From NCBI GenBank assembly GCA_028713675.1, contig JAQTNV010000008.1, forward strand, positions 1 through 42,784: DNA of 42,784 nt. The letters run 5' to 3'. The notes under the pieces were generated by a model. That model ran no database searches. It saw only the letters and a list, made by a program, of their open reading frames with translations, and had not been told where the DNA came from. The stretch comes from a bacterium (GTDB lineage: Bacteria > Desulfobacterota > JAPLJL01). The translations under genes were made by a program, and so were the position numbers. This document shows positions 24,276 through 32,493 of the stretch, piece after piece (position 1 is the first letter of the stretch; each line of letters begins with the position of its first letter).

Positions 24276-25084
24276 TGGACCTTATCATCCTTTGTCTCCC
24301 CCTTTTGAAGCGCAACAGCTTCAAACTTTTGGAGTCCCCCATTTACCCGCTGGTGCACAACCCATCCAAGGGGAGTAAACTTGAAGGCAGGCTTCTCTTG
24401 TGAGAACTCTCCGGCAAGACATATCAGTTCTTTGTCTAGCATTCGATGAATCGCATCGCTGTACCAGTTCGCGATGCCTTTGACCTCTCGAGCCCATACC
24501 ATATCGGCCGTATACTCCTTCATCTGGTGAAAGAGGAGTACCTCCTCAGCACTGAGAGATGCGATCGCCAAGGAAACACGGGCATCGTGGTGGAAGTTCT
24601 GCTCTTGTAGGCGCCCTCGAAGCTCCTCGGTCAATATTGTCTTTGCTGCTTTTTCGTCTGCAAAGTTGATGATCTTGTGCGGTACAGTGCTTACATCGAA
24701 AAGGAAGTCATCATGGTCATCCCGGACGAGAAGGACTTCAGAATGGTGGCGACAAGCCAGAGCCAACCCAACCTCATAAAGAACATTCGCATTCCTGTAG
24801 GCTAGTCCAGTTACGGAATCTTTCCCGATGGAGGAAACGTCGGCCAAGACAAGGCGAGCATGTGCAATTCCATCGCTAATTTCCGTGAGAATCGAGTCGC
24901 CACTCTTAGAAATATCAACGCGGCGCGGTGTGAGAGTTATACCTCCGACCGATATTTCTCGTATTGACGGACTAATCACTTGCTCGAAACGCGACCAATA
25001 CTGAGGGGCAAAACTCATCGCCACAAAAACCTGGGGCAGCAGCTCCATCCGCCAGAAAGTGTTAAGAAACGTCTGTGGATGCAT
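24269..25084 (-). CDS. Deoxyribosyltransferase/TIR-like effector protein
   Basis: 271 residues. The first 145 follow the pattern of predicted nucleotide-binding, TIR-like or nucleoside 2-deoxyribosyltransferase-like domains in defence proteins: VFVAMSFAPQYW, RRVDISKSGDSILTEISDGI, ARLVLADVSS, then NANVLYEVGLALA, with Glu104 in the position of the catalytic glutamate. Such domains often hydrolyse NAD+ or nucleotides. The remaining 125 residues (ADMVWAREVKGIANWY, FTPLGWVVHQRV) are unassigned and may be the sensor. AGGAGG five bases before the ATG fixes the start. Activity is inferred; homology to Cap12/Pycsar-type TIR effectors is possible but unproven. Confidence 0.6.
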   Translation of the reverse strand: MHPQTFLNTFWRMELLPQVFVAMSFAPQYWSRFEQVISPSIREISVGGITLTPRRVDISKSGDSILTEISDGIAHARLVLADVSSIGKDSVTGLAYRNANVLYEVGLALACRHHSEVLLVRDDHDDFLFDVSTVPHKIINFADEKAAKTILTEELRGRLQEQNFHHDARVSLAIASLSAEEVLLFHQMKEYTADMVWAREVKGIANWYSDAIHRMLDKELICLAGEFSQEKPAFKFTPLGWVVHQRVNGGLQKFEAVALQKGETKDDKVQS

Positions 25085-25312
25085 GCACCCTCCTAGCGTT
25101 TACCCCCGAAATACCTTCGCAACAAAAAATCCCGGAGGCCATTGTTATGGGCTTCTATCGACGAGGCAAAATCTCCGAAATCAATGAATGATCTATAGGA
25201 TGTTGGCTACTTATCGCTTTATCGCACCGAAACCTCTGCCAGAAAATCCGAAGGTGCTTGTTTCGATGTAGGAAATTCAAATATCAAGGGTTGGCCGCTC
25301 TATTTCCTAATT

Positions 25313-27850
25313 CTATTCCGTCAAAACCTCGTTCAACTTCGATTCCCATTCATCCTCGGCCAGTACTTCGAAGCGGAGCACCTTGTCTTTCATCTCAAGT
25401 CCGAGTTCGCTCCAATTCCGGGACTTGGCCTGCCGGGTGCAAATATCGAATATCTTGCGGATATAGTTCGTTTTGGCGTTGTCCTTCAGGTGTAATCCTT
25501 TGGTTTCCACCACGTACACGCGTTCGTAATCCGCCTGCTCATCCTTGTGCGTGGCTGTGAAAATAAAGTCGGGATAAATCCGATGTTCCCGCCAGCCCTG
25601 AATAGCGTAGTCATGCCGCGAGCGGTTCCGATACCAGAAGAAAAGCCGTTGTTGATTCTCCAGATACCACGCAACCGCCTTCTCTGTCTCATTGAAATCA
25701 TCCTCCGGCACGGCCACGTATAGACTCAGTTCAAGTTGCCCGCCCTTTTCCTTGGTCAGAATCTTCGAGGTCGGCTTGATCGCAATTGATTTCGGGAAAG
25801 ACCAGTCGAGGTTGTTGCCGATAATTAGGAAGCGAAGTTCGTCCTTTTTCAGCATGGCACAAAAAACCTGCTCGGCGAGTCGGTCCTTTTCCGCTTCAAG
25901 TTGCTTCCGTAACTCTTCGATCAGGAAAACGAAATTGTTCGCAATCTGTCGCTCGGTGTCCTGCTTGCCGCCCATTTTACGGAAGTAATTCAAGATTTTC
26001 TTGGAGAATTCGTATGCCTGCCAGGGGTTCGGTACGATATCGCCTATTTGCCGCGTCATGAATACCGGGTCAACCCGGATGCCGCCTTCTTTCAATTCGT
26101 GGAAGCCTTTGGTTTCAATCAAACGGTGCTTATCGTCTGTAAGTGTGACGCCAATCTCAACGTCTTTCTCCTCGTATTCGGAAAGCGTCAACTGCATTAC
26201 CGGTTTCAAGGTAACGTCATTCCAGGGAATACGGGCCGCAATGTCCATCTCGTAATTGACGGGCCGCCAACTGTTGCCGTTCTTGACCATAAAAACCGGG
26301 AGAATCGTGCGGTTCGCGGCCTTCTTGAACCGTTCGCGGATGTCGAAAAGTCGGTCGTTACCGTCGCCCGCCTTGCCGTGCTCATCATCGGTGGCAATAT
26401 GCCCACGCAGATCGCCCAAGCCTTCTTCTTCAAAGCCCTGTCTGATATTGTCCAGCAGTTCTTTCCCGCGCTGTTGGAAACAGAACACGTAGCTTTCATC
26501 GAGTTCCAGGATTTGCGTCTTCCGGGCGTATGGTTGCCGAAGAATGCGTCCGACAAGTTGGGTCAAAGCGTTCTGCGAAGACGGGTTCGTCAGGATCACG
26601 AGCACATAAGCGAACGAGCAATCCCAGCCCTCTTGAAGCGCCTGCTTCGTGATGATGTACCGGACTTTGCAGTCCCGCCCGAGAAGTCCGCCCACGTCGT
26701 CAACTTCCTTGAGTTCATCCTTCTCGCTCGTCTTGACCACGACTTGTTCCGCCGGAATGCCCATGATTTTCGTCAAGTGTTCCCGGACTTGCTCCGAATG
26801 AATCCAGCGACCGCCCTGCTGGTCTTTGCCAGTCCGCTCAACTTGAATCAGGCAAATGGGCCGGATGTTAATGCCGGTGTTCGCGTTGTATTCCTTGGCT
26901 TTTTCCTCCAGCACGTTCCGCTTATTCACCCCGGCCAGCAAGGTGTCCTTCCAGTCCGGGCTTGCCTTGTTCACAACGTGGAGATCCAACTTGATCATTT
27001 CTTCGTGGTGCAGTTCCCGGCCGGTGATGTCCACGATAATGTTGCTTTGAACCGGCGTCGCCGAAAGTTCAACAATCAGGCACGGATTGAACCCGCGCAA
27101 GGTATCCTGAGCCCCCTCGCTGTAAGCCTTGTGTCCTTCGTCCAAAATGATGACCGGCGCAAGCGTTCGGAGCGTGTTGCCCAATGAAGTCTTGATCTGC
27201 CTGCCCCAAAATCCGCTTTCCTTCTCGTACGTGTCCAGATTCGGGAAGCGTTTGAGTGTGGCTTCCTGGGCCTTGATATCGTCCTCTGGCGGGAAGAAGT
27301 CCTGAAAACCGCCGCTGTCCTTGAACACCTTCAACGTTTCCTTCGTCTTCCGGTTCGCCGATGGAAGCATGAGCATCAGGACAACGAGATTCTCCTGCAC
27401 GTCCTGTGGGGCAAAGTGGTCTGTCTTCTCCAAAATCAGAGTATGCCCGCCGCTCGCAAGGTCAAGGTGCTGGCGATAGGGGTGATCCCGGTCTTTCAGT
27501 TTCTGGATCGTCTGCCGGTAAATCTGCGTCGTGGGGACAATCCAAAGCACAAGCCCCATCTGTCGTTTGCGGTAGATCATGTTAACAAGGTCAACCGTCT
27601 TGACCGCCAGCAGGGTTTTCCCTCCGCCAGTCGGAACTTTCAGACAGAATATCGGCAACGGTTGATCCAGCCCGTTTTTACGCGGCAGATACCGGCAAGC
27701 AAGGCCGGTCTTCTCCCAAGCCTTCACCGCAAAGTCAAAGGCCAGGTCGGGGTCAGTTATGCCTTCGGCCTTCTTCTTCAGATCGGCCAAAAGGTCAAGG
27801 TAACTCCTGATCCCTTCCAACGCTCTTTGCTGGTATTCTTTGAGTTGCAT
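25313..27850 (-). CDS. Type III restriction enzyme, Res (helicase-nuclease) subunit
   Basis: ATP-dependent restriction subunit that works with Mod: it translocates or slides on DNA and cuts after two head-to-head unmethylated sites meet. About 845 residues. Seen: superfamily 2 helicase core with Walker A KVPTGGGKTLLA (about 71-82), ILDEGHKAYSEG (motif II, DEGH), LSATPVQ, and motif VI QLVGRILRQPYAR; a C-terminal PD-(D/E)XK endonuclease with YPDFIF and VVETKGLHL. The ATG at 27850 has AGGA six bases upstream; a TTG at 27871 is less likely. It lies 144 bases after mod, the usual mod-res order. No frameshift seen, so probably active. Confidence 0.92.
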   Translation of the reverse strand: MQLKEYQQRALEGIRSYLDLLADLKKKAEGITDPDLAFDFAVKAWEKTGLACRYLPRKNGLDQPLPIFCLKVPTGGGKTLLAVKTVDLVNMIYRKRQMGLVLWIVPTTQIYRQTIQKLKDRDHPYRQHLDLASGGHTLILEKTDHFAPQDVQENLVVLMLMLPSANRKTKETLKVFKDSGGFQDFFPPEDDIKAQEATLKRFPNLDTYEKESGFWGRQIKTSLGNTLRTLAPVIILDEGHKAYSEGAQDTLRGFNPCLIVELSATPVQSNIIVDITGRELHHEEMIKLDLHVVNKASPDWKDTLLAGVNKRNVLEEKAKEYNANTGINIRPICLIQVERTGKDQQGGRWIHSEQVREHLTKIMGIPAEQVVVKTSEKDELKEVDDVGGLLGRDCKVRYIITKQALQEGWDCSFAYVLVILTNPSSQNALTQLVGRILRQPYARKTQILELDESYVFCFQQRGKELLDNIRQGFEEEGLGDLRGHIATDDEHGKAGDGNDRLFDIRERFKKAANRTILPVFMVKNGNSWRPVNYEMDIAARIPWNDVTLKPVMQLTLSEYEEKDVEIGVTLTDDKHRLIETKGFHELKEGGIRVDPVFMTRQIGDIVPNPWQAYEFSKKILNYFRKMGGKQDTERQIANNFVFLIEELRKQLEAEKDRLAEQVFCAMLKKDELRFLIIGNNLDWSFPKSIAIKPTSKILTKEKGGQLELSLYVAVPEDDFNETEKAVAWYLENQQRLFFWYRNRSRHDYAIQGWREHRIYPDFIFTATHKDEQADYERVYVVETKGLHLKDNAKTNYIRKIFDICTRQAKSRNWSELGLEMKDKVLRFEVLAEDEWESKLNEVLTE

Positions 27851-27994
27851 CAAGAATCCTGCGGAAAACAAACTATCTATAATTCGTTGATAATCAACGC
27901 TCTTATTTTTATTTGCATTTCAAATCCGCAAATAAGTCCCTGTACCCTCATTCGAAGCGCCATTGTTTTTCCCTAGTCTTACTCATGGATTTCC

Positions 27995-29626
27995 TCACCT
28001 CGTTAATTCATAAATCTCAAAAGGTAACTGCGCAAAATCAATCCGGTATTGGTCAAGGTGCTCCTGGTCCAGATACTTCGTCGGCGCGAAGACAAGCCGC
28101 CGCTTGTCCTTCTTCAAGGCCGGAAGACTCTTCGCCATGTCCAGCGTCAAAGCCAGATTCTTCAGTTTCGCAATGTCCGGCTCGTATAAAAGGAACACTT
28201 GATAATTACGGCTCTCTCCAACGAAATGTTTTTTCTCGACAATAGCCTTCTCGTCGAACTCCTCGCCAGTCGCCGTGTAGAATACGTAGCGGGCAAGCTC
28301 CTCATATGTCGGCAGGCTGTCGCCTTCGAGAATGGCTTCCAGTTCAACTGCTTTGCCGAGTTTGAAAAAGCTGAATGTTCCGCCGAGACCTTTCTTTAGC
28401 ATTTCGTCTTTGGCCGATGGAATTCCCTTAATAACGCGGCGGACGCGCTCAGCCGTAATGGAATCGGCGTAATCCTCGCATTCGACCAAGATGAAGCGAC
28501 GGTTCCCGTCATCTTCTGCATTGAGTGACAAGACGGCTTGGCCCGTAGTGCCGGAGCCAGCGGTACAATCTAGGATCAGATCGCGACTCTCGGCAGAAGT
28601 GACGATTCGCAAGAGGTGTTTGATTAGACCGACGGGCTTAGGGAACTGAAGAACGACCTCGTCGTTGAAGACGCCGCGCAAATCCGCGGTGCCCTCCTGA
28701 GTATAAATCTTATCGATTATTGAGAACGGTTTGGCTCCCCGTTTTTCGCCAGCCTCATCAATAAGATATTGCTTGTATGAGATAGAATAGCCGTCGTCCG
28801 TTTTCGTGAAAGTGAGTTCGTCTTCTGCAAGAGCTTTTTCGACACGGTCGTGACTCCACCACCATTGGCGCTTAGGCAGAATCTTGCTGCCATCGGGCGC
28901 TTTGATCGGGAAAACCAAGTTCTCTCTCCGATCCATGCTCTTTGTTGCTTCAAGAGGCTTGATCCTATAAGGCCCGCGTTCCGCAAATTTCGAGTCGCGG
29001 TATTTGTAGTAACGCGCTTCTGCCTCCTCATCGGGCGGTAACCACAAATCAAGGATGTTCTGCTTATTGCGAGCATACAGCAGACAATACTCATGCTGGC
29101 GGACGACGTATTTTTCTTTCGCCCCGCCTCCATAGCTTTTCTTCCAAATGAACTGTTCAACAAAGTTGTCTTCGCCAAATACCTCGTCCATCAAGGCTCT
29201 AATACGATACTGCTCGTTGTCATCAATCGATACGAAAATGACGCCATCCTCGGTCATGAGTTCGCGGAGTAACTTCAACCTGGGCATCATCATGCAGAGC
29301 CACTTGTCATGGCGGGTCAAGTCTTCGCGGTCAACGACCTTGCCAAACCATTCCTGCATCATCGGCGAATTGACATTGTCGTTATAGACCCATTTCTCGT
29401 TTCCAGTGTTATATGGCGGGTCAATGTAGACGCATTTGATCTTCCCGGCGTAGAGCGGCAAGAGCGCTTTCAGGGCCTTTAGGTTATCGCCGTGGATTAT
29501 CAGGTTGTCATGCAGACTCACTTTGTCCGTCAGGCTTTTGGCCTTGACCGGGATAAGCTCGTGATACTTCACCAGCAAGTGGTGATTCTGCACAAACGTC
29601 TTTCCCTTGAACTGTAGTTGCGCCAT
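27995..29626 (-). CDS. Type III modification methyltransferase, Mod subunit
   Basis: Recognition and methylation subunit, transferring methyl from SAM to adenine N6 in an asymmetric site. 543 residues. Seen: catalytic DPPYNTG (69-75), then SAM-binding LDCTAGSGTTG (352-362). Catalytic motif before SAM motif is the beta-class order typical of type III Mod. The target-recognition region lies between them (about 150-330). It is shorter than many Mod proteins (600 or more) but both motifs are intact. Upstream of res. The recognition sequence cannot be read from the protein. Confidence 0.92.
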   Translation of the reverse strand: MAQLQFKGKTFVQNHHLLVKYHELIPVKAKSLTDKVSLHDNLIIHGDNLKALKALLPLYAGKIKCVYIDPPYNTGNEKWVYNDNVNSPMMQEWFGKVVDREDLTRHDKWLCMMMPRLKLLRELMTEDGVIFVSIDDNEQYRIRALMDEVFGEDNFVEQFIWKKSYGGGAKEKYVVRQHEYCLLYARNKQNILDLWLPPDEEAEARYYKYRDSKFAERGPYRIKPLEATKSMDRRENLVFPIKAPDGSKILPKRQWWWSHDRVEKALAEDELTFTKTDDGYSISYKQYLIDEAGEKRGAKPFSIIDKIYTQEGTADLRGVFNDEVVLQFPKPVGLIKHLLRIVTSAESRDLILDCTAGSGTTGQAVLSLNAEDDGNRRFILVECEDYADSITAERVRRVIKGIPSAKDEMLKKGLGGTFSFFKLGKAVELEAILEGDSLPTYEELARYVFYTATGEEFDEKAIVEKKHFVGESRNYQVFLLYEPDIAKLKNLALTLDMAKSLPALKKDKRRLVFAPTKYLDQEHLDQYRIDFAQLPFEIYELTR

Positions 29627-29858
29627 GAATCGCCTCGCTATCCTTTAACCGTAATCACTTTGAGATCATCAATTTTAAAAAATCCCTGTGCCTCCGAGAC
29701 GTTATTACCTATTTTGTTAATTTTGTCCCAATTTTATTTTAGTATACGTCTTTTCTGGGTCACATCTTGTTTTTTGCCAATCTGGTTCATCTGGTCATGA
29801 GAATTAGGTTGGGATCGTTTTCTGACAGTTTTAAAGAAAGTGTCAAAGTAAAAAATCT

Positions 29859-30635
29859 TTAGCAAGGGCATAGGCGGCTAGACTCAATAATTTTTCTTGA
29901 TCGAATAAACATTCGCATCGAGGCTTTGCCGCATTCAATCGATTTTTCCAGGAATTCTTCGGGCAGGACCCCTTTCATATAATCTCCGAATACCCTCTTC
30001 CAATGGCTTTCGTCTAGCAACGGCTCGCCGACATCCTTGATATTATCATCTCCTAAAAAACCGAGGTAAACAAGCACGGTGGGGATACCGAGGGATGCAA
30101 GTTTCCATGCATAGGCCACGCGGTTGGAAAGCTGGTAGTTCTTATCCCGGGAGATTTCTACCCCGGGGATTATTCGGGCCAACGCTTGCCGTGATTCTTC
30201 GATCGCCTCAGAAATTTTTTCGTGGTTTTCCTTTGAGTTTTGGGTAGGGACAGAAAGCTTTTTCCCTTCGAGCTTTAGCTCAGCGCAATTAGCCTTGGCC
30301 TCCACCATGACCAGGCCTTTCTTGCCGTTTATTGTGCAGGTGGATAAAAAATCCCAGTTTGGGCGATTCGCCCCCCTCTTATGTTTCAGCCACCAATTAT
30401 CCAGGGATTGGGCTATTTCTTTGGGCAGGTATTCAGAACCAAGCTCGTGGAGTTTTGCCTCGGTTGGCTCTTTTTCTCCCCTGGGCATCCAATGATCACC
30501 GGGGCTTACTATCGACCTGGACGGTTCCAAAAGCTGGTTAAGGGAGGACAAAAATTCGCTTTTATCCAAGCTGGTCCAGTCTAGGACATGTTTCCGACTA
30601 CCCCGGCAAGGTTTTTTATTTGAGTTCTTTTTCAT
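29859..30635 (-). CDS. PD-(D/E)XK-like protein of unknown function
   Basis: 258 residues, not recognised as a named family. Residues 93-116 (NWDFLSTCTING, then GLVMVEAKAN) show Asp95 ... Glu112-x-Lys114, the beta-strand core of PD-(D/E)XK nucleases, with a helix rich in acidic residues following. The rest (RVAYAWKLASLGIPTVLVYLGFLGD) reads as a Rossmann-like half seen in restriction-fold proteins. AAAGGT precedes the ATG. It lies at the edge of the defence region, 232 bases upstream of mod, with its own promoter and operator-like repeats. Nuclease activity is inferred. Confidence 0.5.
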   Translation of the reverse strand: MKKNSNKKPCRGSRKHVLDWTSLDKSEFLSSLNQLLEPSRSIVSPGDHWMPRGEKEPTEAKLHELGSEYLPKEIAQSLDNWWLKHKRGANRPNWDFLSTCTINGKKGLVMVEAKANCAELKLEGKKLSVPTQNSKENHEKISEAIEESRQALARIIPGVEISRDKNYQLSNRVAYAWKLASLGIPTVLVYLGFLGDDNIKDVGEPLLDESHWKRVFGDYMKGVLPEEFLEKSIECGKASMRMFIRSRKIIESSRLCPC

Positions 30636-30646
30636 ACCTTTATTTT

Positions 30647-30674
30647 AAAATATGGCAGTGACAGGGTATGTCAA
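30647..30674 (-). promoter_or_regulatory. Promoter of the PD-(D/E)XK-like gene
   Basis: On the minus strand TTGACA (30674-30669) and TATTTT (30652-30647) lie 16 bases apart, with the -10 about 12 bases before the start codon, so the mRNA leader would be very short. Confidence 0.55.
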
Positions 30675-30713
30675 CCGATGGAACCGATTATATGCCTGAA
30701 GCTTGATCGGTTC
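30674..30713. promoter_or_regulatory. Operator-like ACCGAT repeats at the promoter
   Basis: ACCGAT occurs at 30674-30679 and 30683-30688 (9-base period) and inverted as ATCGGT at 30706-30711; GAACCGAT/ATCGGTTC form an 8-bp palindrome around 17 bases. The first copy touches the -35 box. Spacing and symmetry are those of a repressor or activator site; the regulator is unknown. Confidence 0.5.
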
Positions 30714-30993
30714 AATTTTAGCAATAATCGCAAACCCTACGGATAATCAATTTAAAGCCACCTTTTAATTTCCCTTTATGCAAGAAAAAGAACGCCGGAT
30801 TAAGGGCGTATGCCAGACATGCGGGGTTGGACCCCGAATCAATATTGGCAAGGATCCGCTTCCCTAAACTGCGCTCGCGATAAACTCCAGCGGGAATCCA
30901 GAAGAATGAGGATGGATTCACCCGGATCAAGTCCAGGGTAGGCTGAATCAAGTGCGGAATGACAGAATGAGAAAGATGAATACAGGCTGGTTT
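30714..30993. other. Gene-free stretch with degenerate repeat sequence
   Basis: No supported gene. A 77-codon open frame here (minus, 30718-30951) has no ribosome-binding site, and its sequence looks like translated intergenic repeat (CCCGGATCAAGTCCAGGGTA, GGTTGGACCCCG). The repeats resemble the degenerate palindromes scattered between genes in many GC-rich bacteria. No promoter or tRNA was recognised. Confidence 0.55.
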
Positions 30994-31758
30994 CTAAAAT
31001 TCGATTTTTACCCCCGGGGAAAGGAGGGTCACGGGGGGATCGCTGAGTTTCCGGAGTTCCCGGGAAAGGGTCTTCAGGTAGGCGGGCTTCATGTGGGAAA
31101 TGTAAATTTTCACTCCCCGGTCATTTAAATGTTTCATGTCTTCTTCCAGCATCCGGGGCGTCATGTGCCGGCTGATCCGGGCCAGCTTCTCCATCGAATT
31201 CGGAAATGAAACATCCACGATCATCGCTTTGACGTTGCCGATGGCGTTGACCAGCTTCCACATCCCGGGGTTGGGTCCGGTGTCACCGGAATAAAGCAGC
31301 CAGCCCTTATCCCCTTCGATCAGATAACCCAATGACTCCACGGTATGGTTGCTTTTAAAAGCCAATACCTTTCGCCCTTCCACCCGGAACTTCTTCCCCA
31401 CCGGGATGGTTTTGAAACGGAGCATGGGATGCCGGGGATTGGGGATCTGGGTAAAATCGGGCCAGATCAGCCAATTGAAAAGATTCTTTTTGATTCCCCG
31501 GACCACCCCCCGGGAACTGTACACCAGGATCGAATGGGAATTTTGGGCGTTGACATTGTCCGCCAGGAAAAGAATATCCTTGATATGGTCCATATGGGTA
31601 TGGGAAACCAAAATGGACCGGATTTTGACCTGTTCCTTGATGGACAGCCGGCTGGTGACCGCCCCGGCGTCGAGCAGGATGGAATCCCCGACCAGGAAGG
31701 CCGAGGTGGCGTAGCCCGGCATCTTGGCGCCGTAACAACCCAGAACCCTTAGCTTCAT
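30994..31758 (-). CDS. Class II cyclic-nucleotide phosphodiesterase (metallo-beta-lactamase fold)
   Basis: Probable cAMP/cGMP phosphodiesterase of the class II (CpdP-like) type. 254 residues. Seen: N-terminal LRVLGCYGAKMPGYATSAFLV, metal motif HTHMDH at 53-58, a later SNHTVESLGYLI, Asp in LLYSGDTGPNPGMW, SRHMT, and ISHMKPAY near the C-terminus. All five metal-ligand regions are present. AAGGAA precedes the ATG. It is the last gene of a run that starts with an adenylate cyclase and includes three cNMP-binding domains, which supports a cyclic-nucleotide substrate over other metallo-beta-lactamase activities (glyoxalase, RNase Z). Confidence 0.7.
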   Translation of the reverse strand: MKLRVLGCYGAKMPGYATSAFLVGDSILLDAGAVTSRLSIKEQVKIRSILVSHTHMDHIKDILFLADNVNAQNSHSILVYSSRGVVRGIKKNLFNWLIWPDFTQIPNPRHPMLRFKTIPVGKKFRVEGRKVLAFKSNHTVESLGYLIEGDKGWLLYSGDTGPNPGMWKLVNAIGNVKAMIVDVSFPNSMEKLARISRHMTPRMLEEDMKHLNDRGVKIYISHMKPAYLKTLSRELRKLSDPPVTLLSPGVKIEF

Positions 31759-31814
31759 TTTCCTTTATCCCCCTCGAAACTGCGGATCAGTCCCCCGATG
31801 ATCCCCACCCCGGC

Positions 31815-32462
31815 TTAACCCCCGAATTGCTCCTTCATCGATAGATAATCCAGATATTTTTTCAGTTTGTCCAGATCAGGGACGAAATACCCCTTCTCGT
31901 CCTTCCGGGCTACCCCCGCCTTGGCGATCTCATCCCAGAGCGGCGCCAATTGGTTGGCTTCCACCCCGGAGGCCGTTTCGAGTTCCTGCTCGGTGCCGCC
32001 CACGCGGATCCCCTGATTCTCCGGCTTCCCCCTCGCCTCGGCCCAGCGCACCAGGATCAGCACCACTCTCTGGTTATGATTTTTCAGGAGCAGGCTTTCG
32101 ATCTGGTTGTCGGTATCCTGGAGCCGGGCCGCCAGTTTCTTGATGATCCGGATGGCAATCTCCGCGTTGTTCCTGAGCATGGTTTCAAAAGTCTTGGGAT
32201 CGATCACCAGCAGGTTGGCGTCTTCCATCACCGTCGCGGTGGCCGAGCGGGGACGATTGTTCAGAATGGACATCTCCCCGAAAAAGTCCCCGGTGGGCAG
32301 AATCGCCAGGGTTTTCTCGAGATTCCCGATTTTCTTGGAGATCTTGACCTTGCCCGACTGGATGATATACATCTCCTGGCCGGCCGATCCGTCCTGGAAA
32401 AGCACCGTCCCGGCCGGGAACGACTTCCCGAACTTTTCAAAAAGCTTGTCGTCCGCCCCCAT
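31815..32462 (-). CDS. CRP-like regulator: cNMP-binding domain plus winged helix
   Basis: About 215 residues. Residues 1-125 are a cyclic-nucleotide-binding domain with FPAGTVLFQDGSAGQEMYII and the phosphate-binding cassette FFGEMSILNNRPRSATATV, where the Arg that contacts the cyclic phosphate is present. Residues 140-215 (NQRVVLILVRWAEAR, TEQELETASGVEANQLAPLW, KAGVARKDEKGYFVPDL) resemble a Crp-type winged helix, though divergent. It may regulate transcription in response to cAMP. The ATG at 32462 follows GGGAG; longer frames run into the preceding gene. It lies 31 bases after the HD-GYP gene and 56 before the phosphodiesterase gene. Confidence 0.75.
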   Translation of the reverse strand: MGADDKLFEKFGKSFPAGTVLFQDGSAGQEMYIIQSGKVKISKKIGNLEKTLAILPTGDFFGEMSILNNRPRSATATVMEDANLLVIDPKTFETMLRNNAEIAIRIIKKLAARLQDTDNQIESLLLKNHNQRVVLILVRWAEARGKPENQGIRVGGTEQELETASGVEANQLAPLWDEIAKAGVARKDEKGYFVPDLDKLKKYLDYLSMKEQFGG

Positions 32463-32493
32463 TTTTTTCTCCCGATCCTCCTGCTGCGACTGG

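Noticed and set aside
25085-25312. Possible gene between the TIR-like gene and res
   Set aside because: Open frames here lack ribosome-binding sites and run antisense into res; nothing else recognised in the 228 bases.
30718-30951. 77-codon open frame on the minus strand
   Set aside because: No ribosome-binding site; composed of degenerate intergenic repeat sequence and unlike any protein family.
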